In this document: positions 35,928 through 43,568 of the stretch, piece after piece | How positions within the stretch are numbered: position 1 is the first letter of the stretch | Layout of the letters: every line of letters starts with the position of its first letter | Assembly (NCBI GenBank): GCA_965371805.1 | Contig: CBDUZW010000020.1 | Location: 3,428 to 67,427, forward strand | Direction: 5' to 3' | DNA: 64,000 nt | DNA from: JAOZTV01 sp965371805 | GTDB taxonomy: Bacteria; Acidobacteriota; Aminicenantia; UBA2199 | Notes under the pieces: model-generated | Databases searched by the model: none | The model's input: the letters and a program-made list of their open reading frames with translations, nothing else | Told to the model about the DNA's origin: nothing | Position numbers and translations under genes: made by a program

Positions 35928-36824
35928 TTACTCCAGAAGGGAATCAATAAATTCCCTGGGTGAAAATTCAACTAAGTCATCCGCTTTTTCCCCAATACCG
36001 GCAAAACATACCGGAATTCTCATTTCAGATAGAATATTAAGTATTGACCCACCCTTTGCAGTTCCATCTATTTTTGAGAGTAATATTCCTGATAATTGAG
36101 AGACAGTTTTAAACTTTCTGGCCTGATCCAATGTGTTTTGACCCATTGTTGCATCAACTACAAGTAAGGTTTGCGAAGGTTGGTCAGGAAAGAAATTTTT
36201 TATTATTTTTGTTAATTTTTCAAGTTCTCTCATCAGGTTTTCTTTAGTTTGAACTCTACCGGCAGTATCAATTATTAAAACATCAAAATCTTTGTTTTGA
36301 AATGAAGTAAGACTATTATAAACAACAGACCCGGGATCAGCCCCTTTGTCTCCACCAATAACAGGAATATTTAATTTTTCTCCCCATAATGATAACTGAG
36401 AACTTCCAGCAGCCCTGAATGTATCGGCAGCCCCAAGAAGTACTTTTTTACCTTTTTTTCGATAATACTCTGCAAGTTTTGCGGCACTTGTCGTTTTTCC
36501 ACTTCCATTTATGCCTATTAACAGTATAATTTCTTTATCTAAATTATCTGATTTTTTCAGATTGTATCCGCTTATCTCGGCTGCAGCACTGAAAATATCT
36601 TCCAGTTCTTCCTTAAGTAGTGCAAGATAGTCCTCTTTATCATGTGAGAGTTTAGATCTAAGTTCAACACCTTTTAGTATTCTTGCTACAATTTCAGATG
36701 ATATATCTGATAATATAAGAATCTCTTCAAGCTCTTCAAAAAAATCTTCTTTATTTTTTTTAGAGTTGAATATTAATTTTATTTTTTTTGATAATGATGA
36801 TTTAAATAAGCCGTTTAGTTTCAT
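35928..36824 (-). CDS. ftsY: Signal recognition particle receptor FtsY
   Basis: 298 residues comprising only the NG GTPase core. The long acidic N-terminal domain of E. coli FtsY is absent, as in many bacteria. Motifs: LIGINGSGKTTSAAKLA (G1), LGAADTFRAAGSSQL (G2), IIDTAGRVQTKENLM (G3), LSKIDGTAKGGSIL (G4, with Ser for the usual Thr) and FAGIGEKADDLVEF near the end. It docks SRP-ribosome complexes at the inner membrane. The gene is embedded in a metabolic operon between an AOR enzyme and ribD. Confidence 0.95.
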   Translation of the reverse strand: MKLNGLFKSSLSKKIKLIFNSKKNKEDFFEELEEILILSDISSEIVARILKGVELRSKLSHDKEDYLALLKEELEDIFSAAAEISGYNLKKSDNLDKEIILLIGINGSGKTTSAAKLAEYYRKKGKKVLLGAADTFRAAGSSQLSLWGEKLNIPVIGGDKGADPGSVVYNSLTSFQNKDFDVLIIDTAGRVQTKENLMRELEKLTKIIKNFFPDQPSQTLLVVDATMGQNTLDQARKFKTVSQLSGILLSKIDGTAKGGSILNILSEMRIPVCFAGIGEKADDLVEFSPREFIDSLLE

Positions 36825-36854
36825 AACACATTATACTATTTGATGCATAATAAT

Positions 36855-38618
36855 TCAACTGAATGGTTCCAGTTTTATAGGAACTCCTTTTTGATCCCAG
36901 CCTCTTAATCTATAATAATCCTGGATCATAAGTTTTAATTCAGATTCTTCTATGACTGCTCCATTTTCAATTTTTTCGGTAAAAAATCTTCTGGGCAGGG
37001 TATCTGATGTATAATCCATTCCTTCTCTCAAATTGAATAACCTTGTATTGTCTTTTATTTTTGCAGCAATTTTTTTCAAATCTTTTTTGTCTAAAGTCAG
37101 ACCTGTTGCTAATCCTATAATTTCAGAAAGTTCATCCCAGAGATAAAAATCCCTGTAAAACCTGCAAAGTATAAGAGTATCAAAAAGAGTAGCTCTATCT
37201 TCATAATCAACAAAGATTTCTGCCTTTCCTATTGTTTGTTCTGGAGGTATAACTCCTGATAGTTCGGCCTTATAAAAAGTACTTCTTAAATGACATGCTC
37301 CACGTTCATTTACTGCATATGCGAGTCCCATTCCTTTTAGTACTCTCGGGTCATAACCGGCAGGCTCCAATCCTTTAACATGGATTGTGTAATCCGCCAT
37401 TCCCAGGGCTTTTCCAACACTTATTATCCCATCTGCAAAAAGATCTCCATCATTTTTTCTATAAGTTATGTCATGTAAGAAATTGGCAATTTTATCAACT
37501 TCACCATATCCTATATCTCTATTATTTTTTCCTTTTTGTTTCGCTTCAATAGCAAGGGCTGCAAGATTGCCAGCAGTTATAGTATCTATCCCCAGGCTGT
37601 CACAAATATTATTCAAATAGGCAATTTCTTCTATCCTGTCAATTTCACAAAGTCCTCCAAAGGAGTAAATTGTCTCATATTCAGGTCCTTCAATCTCTAA
37701 ACCCTTATGCCTTCCATTTTTTACTTTTGATATTTTTCCACAGGCTAGAAAGCAGGTAGAGCAGGCATTAGGCTTTACATCACATTTTTCCTGCATACTG
37801 ATTGCATCGATATTTTGCCAGTTTTTATAAATGCCACTTTGCCAGTATTTTGTTGGGAATGCACCATTTTTATTCATGATCTCAACAGACATAGGAGTTC
37901 CTAAATTTTTATATGCAATTGATGTATTATGATTCTTTAATTTTTGATAAGTTTCTTTTGCATATGTAATCATTCCAGGGGAATCAAAAAAAATTCTTTT
38001 TGTAGAACCACTAAAGGATATTGCCTTAATATTTTTTGAACCTAAAACAGCTCCCATTCCAGTTCTGCCTGCAACTCTCCACTTATCATTTTTAATAACA
38101 GCAAATTTTACGAGATTTTCTCCTGCAGGTCCAATAACAAGAACATTGGCTTTTTTTTCTAATTTTGAACTAATAATATTTTCAGTTTCAAATGTATTTT
38201 TACCCCAGATATCTTTTGCATTTAAGTAATCTATACTCTTATCTGTAATATTGATCCAAATCGGTTTTTCACTTTTTCCTTTAAATATTATTGCATCATA
38301 ACCAGTTCTACTCATACCGATTACAGCACTGCCCCCACTATAAGACTCGCCATAAAGCCCGGTTAAAGGAGATTTCGTAAATACGCCATATCTTGACGAA
38401 CCAAATATTCTTCCATCGGATAGGGGACCCGTGGTGAAAATCAAATGGTTTCCTTCATCAAATGGTTTTATATCTTTTCTATTATATTTTAGGAGTAGGT
38501 AGGTCCCAAGGCCCTTTCCACCCAAAGTTGATTCTAATATTATATCAGGTATCTCTATGACTTCACTAGAACGATTACTCAAATCAATAAAGAGCAGTCT
38601 ATTAAAAAAACCTTTCAT
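36855..38618 (-). CDS. Tungsten-containing aldehyde:ferredoxin oxidoreductase family protein
   Basis: 587 residues, usual length. The N-terminal domain shows GGKGLGTYLL, FTTGPLSDGR, GVFTKSPLTG and YSGGSAVIGMSRTGYDAIIF. The [4Fe-4S] ligands are the CSTCFLACGK pattern near residues 286-294, plus a late Cys in LILCRFYRD. The pyranopterin-binding DSLGIDTITAG helix is present. These enzymes oxidise aldehydes to acids, or reduce acids, with ferredoxin, in the anaerobic cytoplasm. No partner gene such as a MoaD-like protein is nearby. It starts 15 bp after the DUF6599 gene. Confidence 0.9.
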   Translation of the reverse strand: MKGFFNRLLFIDLSNRSSEVIEIPDIILESTLGGKGLGTYLLLKYNRKDIKPFDEGNHLIFTTGPLSDGRIFGSSRYGVFTKSPLTGLYGESYSGGSAVIGMSRTGYDAIIFKGKSEKPIWINITDKSIDYLNAKDIWGKNTFETENIISSKLEKKANVLVIGPAGENLVKFAVIKNDKWRVAGRTGMGAVLGSKNIKAISFSGSTKRIFFDSPGMITYAKETYQKLKNHNTSIAYKNLGTPMSVEIMNKNGAFPTKYWQSGIYKNWQNIDAISMQEKCDVKPNACSTCFLACGKISKVKNGRHKGLEIEGPEYETIYSFGGLCEIDRIEEIAYLNNICDSLGIDTITAGNLAALAIEAKQKGKNNRDIGYGEVDKIANFLHDITYRKNDGDLFADGIISVGKALGMADYTIHVKGLEPAGYDPRVLKGMGLAYAVNERGACHLRSTFYKAELSGVIPPEQTIGKAEIFVDYEDRATLFDTLILCRFYRDFYLWDELSEIIGLATGLTLDKKDLKKIAAKIKDNTRLFNLREGMDYTSDTLPRRFFTEKIENGAVIEESELKLMIQDYYRLRGWDQKGVPIKLEPFS

Positions 38619-38633
38619 ATTATGTAAAAAAGT

Positions 38634-39521
38634 CTATTTTATTTTATTTTCAATAAAATTTATAATACCTGCTGCTTTTTTATTATCCTTGCAAAATAGT
38701 CCCCAAAGATGATTGTTTTTGTATTTTAGAAACACTATACCTTTATTTTTATAATAAGGATCAATAAAATGTAATATTCCATTCTCATTTTTTAATAATA
38801 TGTTTTTTTTCTTTAAAAACAATTTATAATTATCTAATATATTTTTTATCTCTTTTTCACTATCTGTTTCGATTACAAATACCTGATAAACGGTATTATT
38901 CTCAGAGTAATCTGAAGTAAAAGCTGAGTGTAAAAAAGAATGACCTAAAAAATTTTTTGCAATATATCTTTCTGAGTTTTTTACTTTGTTTTTTATAGGA
39001 AATGCAGATAAAATTTCAGGATTTCCTGTAGACTTTTCAAACTGTTTTGAGAAATTTTCTGCCACTTTTGTTAAAATGTTTTTTTCATTTTCCTTAATTC
39101 CAAAACTGCTTATTTTCACATAAAATTTTCCTTTAAAGAAATTAAGAATTCCCTGTTCATAGTATCCTTCAGTGCCAATTTTCAAAAAATCTCCTTCTGA
39201 AGGTTTTTCACTACTATATATCCCAAAACCATTATTGATATCTTTGTGTTCATATATATCAATAGTGATGGAGCCTTTTTGTTTATTTCTATATTCAAAA
39301 ACAGAAAGTTTATTAAAAAAATAATTTAAATATAAGTCAGCTGCACCATTTATATATTCATAAAGATTGTCAGCAGAATAATGTGCCGGTTTTGATTTTA
39401 ATGTAAAACCAGGAACTTCCGGAGAGAGTATTTCAGGTGAATTTCCATAAAGCTGAAAGCCTGTACCAAAAGATACTTGTAGTAATAAAATTAAAACCAT
39501 AAATTTAGTTAATTTAAACAT
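38634..39521 (-). CDS. DUF6599-type secreted protein
   Basis: 295 residues with a signal peptide (FMVLILLLQVSFGTGFQLYG). The mature part carries the pattern I associate with DUF6599: YSADNLYEYINGAADLYLNY, then ITIDIYEHKDINNGFGIYSSE and a C-terminal beta-rich half with KGIVFLKYKNNHLWGLF. It is probably periplasmic or lipid-associated. Its function is unknown. It leads the long leftward operon with the AOR gene and is preceded by GGAG. Confidence 0.65.
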   Translation of the reverse strand: MFKLTKFMVLILLLQVSFGTGFQLYGNSPEILSPEVPGFTLKSKPAHYSADNLYEYINGAADLYLNYFFNKLSVFEYRNKQKGSITIDIYEHKDINNGFGIYSSEKPSEGDFLKIGTEGYYEQGILNFFKGKFYVKISSFGIKENEKNILTKVAENFSKQFEKSTGNPEILSAFPIKNKVKNSERYIAKNFLGHSFLHSAFTSDYSENNTVYQVFVIETDSEKEIKNILDNYKLFLKKKNILLKNENGILHFIDPYYKNKGIVFLKYKNNHLWGLFCKDNKKAAGIINFIENKIK

Positions 39522-39602
39522 AATTTACTCCTTTATAAAATTTTGACAGATATTTTAAATGTACTTATATACAAATAATTAAAAAAAGAACCAACTAAAA
39601 CC

Positions 39603-39762
39603 TAAGTTGTGCGATTGTTTTGGATGAAGAGGTTAAGAATGTTGTTGCCAGAAGGTTTACGAAAATCGAAAATGTACTAATGAGTACATTGAGGATTTTT
39701 GGAAACCCTTATGGTGCAACAAGCTTTGATCTATTCGCCGAAAGAATCGCTCAATTTAGGTA
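39603..39762 (+). pseudogene. Short unidentified coding remnant with an internal hairpin
   Basis: Reading rightward, an open frame of about 50 codons ends at TAG-less TAA at 39760-39762: LDEEVKNVVARRFTKIENVL then MSTLRIFGNPYGATSFDLFA and ERIAQFR. The sequence looks protein-coding (regular helix periodicity) but begins right after an in-frame stop and lacks a ribosome site, so I read it as the 3' end of a lost gene. The perfect hairpin AATGTACT-AATG-AGTACATT sits at 39671-39690 inside it. Identity unknown. Confidence 0.35.
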
Positions 39763-39782
39763 AAAGTAAATACCGGACTGTA

Positions 39783-40697
39783 TTATATCACATCCTTAAT
39801 AAATGAAGTGTCAATAAATTTATCAAGATCAATTTTTCCTTTTAATACTCCCATTTTCTCATACATATAATTCTGCATTATATCAAAATCATTAGTAACA
39901 GGCATTAGATCATCAGTAATTATTCTATCTGATGGGTCTGTAAGAATTTTTTTAATAATATCTTTATTCTGATTTAAGAATGATGCACCTACAATAGATG
40001 CTTCATCAATATTTTGTTCAGCAATATTACCCGATTTTACAAGACTTCCTATCAATTCATGTAGAGCATCTTTTTTTGTTTCTATAACATTTTCTTTTGC
40101 CACAAAAATACAACATGGATGTTTTGGCCATAGATCTTTTGACAAACTAAAAATTTCTCCATGACCTGCATTTATAGATAGTGAACCAAATGGCTCTGCG
40201 ACAATAAAACCACCTAATTTATCCTCTTCACCAAATTCAAGGGCAAGAGGCATGTCACTTGGAGATAATGTTTCAAACATTACATCTTTGCCTGGAGTCA
40301 AACCTGCTTCACTAAGAAGTTGATGAACAAGCATATGATGAACAGATAATTGATATGGAATAACTATTGTTTGTCCTTTGAAATCTTCTATTTTTTCTAT
40401 TCCGGCACCATTTCTTTTAATAAAAATAGACCCGGTTTTATGACCAAGCATAACCATTTTTATTGGAAGCCCGGATCGGTATAAATCCATTGCACTTGGA
40501 GCAAGAATAAAAGCTCCATCAAGATTGTCACTTTCTAATTCGCCAATTAACTGAGGCCATCCCATTAACGGCACTGTTTCAAGTTCCAGATATTTAAAAT
40601 CCTCTTTTTTATTATCATATCTGTCTTTAGTCATTCCAAGAATTAAATGATCGGTAATATTTAAATGACCGACTCTGATTTTTTGCTTTTCTCCCAT
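39783..40697 (-). CDS. Solute-binding-like protein (NrtA/CmpA/SsuA type) without signal peptide
   Basis: 304 residues resembling the nitrate/bicarbonate/sulfonate-binding proteins of ABC transporters. Seen are IRVGHLNITDHLILGMTKD, a PLMGWPQLIGELESDNLDGA ligand segment, KGQTIVIPYQLSVHHMLVHQ, GFIVAEPFGSLSINAG and HPCCIFVAKENVI. The start is MGEKQKIRVGH, directly at the mature fold, with no signal or lipobox and no extra upstream codons that would encode one. A good ribosome site (AGGAG region) precedes it. No permease or ATPase gene is nearby. It may be a cytoplasmic ligand sensor rather than a transporter part. Confidence 0.78.
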   Translation of the reverse strand: MGEKQKIRVGHLNITDHLILGMTKDRYDNKKEDFKYLELETVPLMGWPQLIGELESDNLDGAFILAPSAMDLYRSGLPIKMVMLGHKTGSIFIKRNGAGIEKIEDFKGQTIVIPYQLSVHHMLVHQLLSEAGLTPGKDVMFETLSPSDMPLALEFGEEDKLGGFIVAEPFGSLSINAGHGEIFSLSKDLWPKHPCCIFVAKENVIETKKDALHELIGSLVKSGNIAEQNIDEASIVGASFLNQNKDIIKKILTDPSDRIITDDLMPVTNDFDIMQNYMYEKMGVLKGKIDLDKFIDTSFIKDVI

Positions 40698-40797
40698 TAT
40701 TTTCTCCTTAATTTATTTTATAGATAATATTAAAATAAATAAAAAAAAAAAACAATTAATTAAAAAATAAATTTATTTTAGTATTTTTTTTATTTAT

Positions 40798-40856
40798 GCT
40801 ATATTTAAAAATAGCTTAAATTGTCTCTTTTTCTCATGAAAATTGTCTAATTTAAG
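40798..40856. promoter_or_regulatory. Regulatory repeats between the divergent SBP-like and acyl-ligase genes
   Basis: A GCTAT...ATAGC hairpin (40798-40815) is followed by an inverted pair CTTAAATT (40815-40822) and AATTTAAG (40849-40856). Between these arms lies a direct repeat AAATTGTCT at 40818-40826 and 40840-40848, 22 bp apart (two helical turns). Confidence 0.45.
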
Positions 40857-40881
40857 TAAAACATAAAAAGGGGGTTTTCAA

Positions 40882-42405
40882 ATGCAGCTTCACAGTGAAT
40901 TTGTAAAAAAAGCAAAAAAATATGGAAAGAAACTTGCAATAATCGATAGAACTACGGAAAAAAGGATAGATTATTCAAAATCTTTGATTGCATCCTTATT
41001 ACTACAAAGAAAAATTGCAAATTATAGGGATGGTTTTATAGGGATCATGATCCCGAACTCTGCAGGTTCAATACTCTCAATTCTCGGGACCCATTTTGCC
41101 GGTAAGGTTCCAGTAATGATTAACTATTCAACAGGAGCTGCCGAAAATGCAGAATATGCCCAAAAAAAATGTGGTTTTAGAACAATTATAACCTCCCGGG
41201 CGCTGCTCGAAAAAATTGGCTGCAGATTAGTAAAAGGTATGGTTTTTATTGAAGATATTATGACCTCTATATCAAAAGGAGATAAAATTAAAGCAGCATT
41301 GAGATCAAAATTACCAGAAAAATTGTTATTGAAAACAATTCATTCAGGAGAAGAGAGTGATAATGCAGTTATCTTATTTACAAGCGGTAGTGAGAAGGAT
41401 CCGAAAGGTGTTCAGCTTACTCATAAAAATTTATTATCAAATATTGAAGGTTCATTAAAAAGAATGGAATTCTCTGCTGATGATATTGTTCTTGGTATAT
41501 TACCTTTTTTTCATGTTTTTGGTCAGATGGCTAATTTATGGTTATCATTGACTACCGGAGCGACAATTGTATCATATGCAAATCCATTGGATTATGAAAA
41601 GGTTTGTTCAGTAATCAGGGAAGAAAAAGTTACTGTTATGATTGCAACACCCGTTTTCTTCAGTGGTTATTTAAGACAGTCTAAACCGGGAGATTTTGCA
41701 TCGGTAAGATTAGCTGCTTCAGGTGCTGATAAAACGCCAAGAGTATTATATGATGCATATTTGAAAAAGCATAATGTTACTCTTATGGAGGGTTATGGAG
41801 CAACTGAAACCAGTCCTGTTGTATCGTTAAACTGTATTGGATTTAATAAACCGGGAAGTATTGGAAGACCTTTGGATAATGTTTTAGTAAAGATCCTGAA
41901 TATTAATACCGGAGCTGAACTTCCTGCAGGAGAGGATGGGAGGCTGGTTGTCAAAGCTGACAGTATTATGAAAGGATATTTTGATGATATTGAAGAGACA
42001 ACCCGTAGGATTCAAAACGACTGGTATGATACCGGGGATATGGGCATGATTGATGAGGATGGATTTGTATGGCATAAAGGACGACTAAAAAGGTTTGTTA
42101 AAATTGCGGGAGAAATGGTTTCTTTAGTTCGAGTTGAATCTGAACTTGTAGATCTCCTACCGGAAAATATAGACTGTTGTGTTGTAGAGGTTCCTGATTC
42201 AATTAAGGGAGCAAAGATAATTGTTGCAATAACAGGTGATGTTGATGAAAAAGATTTGCTTTTAAAACTTCATACAAAACTGCCTACTATTGCAATTCCC
42301 AAACGGTTCATTTTTATAAAAGAGCTTCCTAAGATGGGGAGCGGAAAGGTTGATTTTAGAGGAACCACTGAATTAATAAAAGAGATATTAAGTAAAGAGG
42401 CTTAA
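40882..42405 (+). CDS. AMP-dependent acyl ligase (Aas-like acyl-ACP/acyl-CoA synthetase)
   Basis: 507 residues of the ANL superfamily. Motifs: ILFTSGSEKDPKGVQLTHKN (P-loop, with EKD for the usual TGx), ILPFFHVFGQMAN, MEGYGATETSPVVSLN, YDTGDMGMIDEDGFVWHKGR, KIAGEMVSLVRVE and the catalytic lysine region MGSGKVDFR. The opening part (IMIPNSAGSILSILGTHFAG, INYSTGAAENAEYAQKKCG) most resembles the ligase half of Aas-type acyl-ACP synthetases. The PlsC acyltransferase half is missing. It would activate a fatty acid with ATP. Ribosome site AGGGGG. Confidence 0.85.
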   Translation: MQLHSEFVKKAKKYGKKLAIIDRTTEKRIDYSKSLIASLLLQRKIANYRDGFIGIMIPNSAGSILSILGTHFAGKVPVMINYSTGAAENAEYAQKKCGFRTIITSRALLEKIGCRLVKGMVFIEDIMTSISKGDKIKAALRSKLPEKLLLKTIHSGEESDNAVILFTSGSEKDPKGVQLTHKNLLSNIEGSLKRMEFSADDIVLGILPFFHVFGQMANLWLSLTTGATIVSYANPLDYEKVCSVIREEKVTVMIATPVFFSGYLRQSKPGDFASVRLAASGADKTPRVLYDAYLKKHNVTLMEGYGATETSPVVSLNCIGFNKPGSIGRPLDNVLVKILNINTGAELPAGEDGRLVVKADSIMKGYFDDIEETTRRIQNDWYDTGDMGMIDEDGFVWHKGRLKRFVKIAGEMVSLVRVESELVDLLPENIDCCVVEVPDSIKGAKIIVAITGDVDEKDLLLKLHTKLPTIAIPKRFIFIKELPKMGSGKVDFRGTTELIKEILSKEA

Positions 42406-42653
42406 TTTATTTGTAAACGTCAAACTAACACACCTTATCAGCAATTTGATTTTATATCATGATTAATCTTTTCAGAAGGTTTATGTTGTTTCGTAGAATA
42501 TCTGCTAAACAAAAACAGAGCTATAATCTTTAAGGATTGAAACAGTCAGGCACTTACAAAGGAAATATATTTCTGGTTCATTTTTAACTTTATTATAAGA
42601 GATTATATCTGCAAGTTAGAAATAAATTTCAGATTTTTTAAGGAGGACTTAAT
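42406..42653. other. Intergenic spacer with no coding content
   Basis: 248 bp. No frame has coding character. A 12-bp palindrome GAAATATATTTC lies at 42562-42573 about 80 bp before the lipoprotein gene, and a single CRISPR-repeat-like GGATTGAAAC occurs at 42534-42543 (one copy only). Confidence 0.5.
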
Positions 42654-43565
42654 ATGTTTATTCTACATCGAAGAGTACAAACTCTTATTGCGATTCTCAT
42701 TATAACTATAAGCTTAGTTAATTGTGGGCAAAATCAGTGGGAAACCTCAAGTAAAAATGATGCCTTACCTAAGCATAAAGGCTTTACAAATGATAGTGAG
42801 CAAAATCAGTGGAAAACCTCAAATAAAAATGATGTTTTGCCACAGCAAAAATCCTATATCAATGATTATGCAGATGTCATTAGTTCAGATGATAGTGAAA
42901 GAATTCAGATGATGTTAAGTGAGTTGGATAAGGAAATGGGAATTCAAACTGTTTTCGTCACAATCAACTCTATTAACGACTATGACAGCAGGTATAAAAC
43001 GATAGAAGAGTTTGCCACCGGTTTATTAAATCAATGGAAAATTGGGGGTAAAAAAAACAATGGTGTTTTAATATTACTTTCACTAAAAGAGCAAAAATGT
43101 CGAATTATACTTGGAACTGAATATAAAGAGGCTTATAACTCATTAATGGAACAAATTATTGACGATAAAATGACTCCATATTTTGTAAAAAACAACTACT
43201 CTGAAGGGATACTTGAGGGTGTTAGTGAAATAATCATGGAAATAACAAGAATTGATTATGATAAAATTAAATTTGACAAGAAGGATGATGATATAAAACC
43301 TGATGTCGCTTTAGAGGACGTAAATGCAGATCAATACCGCTATGGAGTTGGTGTTGATGGAAATCAGTTTAAAGCGTTTGGGCTATACAAAAAGGCGGTA
43401 AATCAGGGTGATGTTAATGCCATGGTCGAGCTGTCTGAATATTATGAGCAGGGTATATGGGTAAAACGGGATCATGAAAAATCTATACAGTTATTAAAAA
43501 AGGCTGCTGCTGCAGGTTCACTTTCGGCAAAATGGCAATTAGAATTTTTAGAGATAGAGGAGTAA
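42654..43565 (+). CDS. Lipoprotein with TPM domain and Sel1-like repeats
   Basis: 303 residues. A signal peptide ends in SLVNC, a loose lipobox. Two near-identical 24-residue units follow (QNQWETSSKNDALPKHKG and QNQWKTSNKNDVLPQQKS). Then comes a TPM domain (SYINDYADVISSDDSERIQ, GIQTVFVTINSINDYDS, GKKNNGVLILLSLKEQKCRI, GTEYKEAYN), known from YgcG-type envelope proteins and Photosystem II assembly factors. The last 70 residues are two Sel1-type units (AFGLYKKAVNQGDVNAMVEL, SIQLLKKAAAAGSLSAKWQL). Envelope location is likely. The next gene starts 3 bp downstream, so they are probably translated together. Confidence 0.75.
   Translation: MFILHRRVQTLIAILIITISLVNCGQNQWETSSKNDALPKHKGFTNDSEQNQWKTSNKNDVLPQQKSYINDYADVISSDDSERIQMMLSELDKEMGIQTVFVTINSINDYDSRYKTIEEFATGLLNQWKIGGKKNNGVLILLSLKEQKCRIILGTEYKEAYNSLMEQIIDDKMTPYFVKNNYSEGILEGVSEIIMEITRIDYDKIKFDKKDDDIKPDVALEDVNADQYRYGVGVDGNQFKAFGLYKKAVNQGDVNAMVELSEYYEQGIWVKRDHEKSIQLLKKAAAAGSLSAKWQLEFLEIEE
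42728..42871. repeat. Two tandem 72-bp units inside the lipoprotein gene
   Basis: A 35-base stretch starting GCAAAATCAGTGG at 42728 recurs at 42800 with only two mismatches. The period is 72 bp, exactly 24 codons, so the duplication preserved the frame. Confidence 0.8.
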
Positions 43566-43568
43566 ACT

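Noticed and set aside
35928..36854. FMN riboswitch before ribD
   Set aside because: ribD directly abuts ftsY, and the short gaps upstream have none of the conserved RFN-element sequence.
42531..42543. GGATTGAAAC, the typical 3' end of a CRISPR repeat
   Set aside because: Occurs once only, with no second copy at 60-70 bp spacing and no cas genes in the window.
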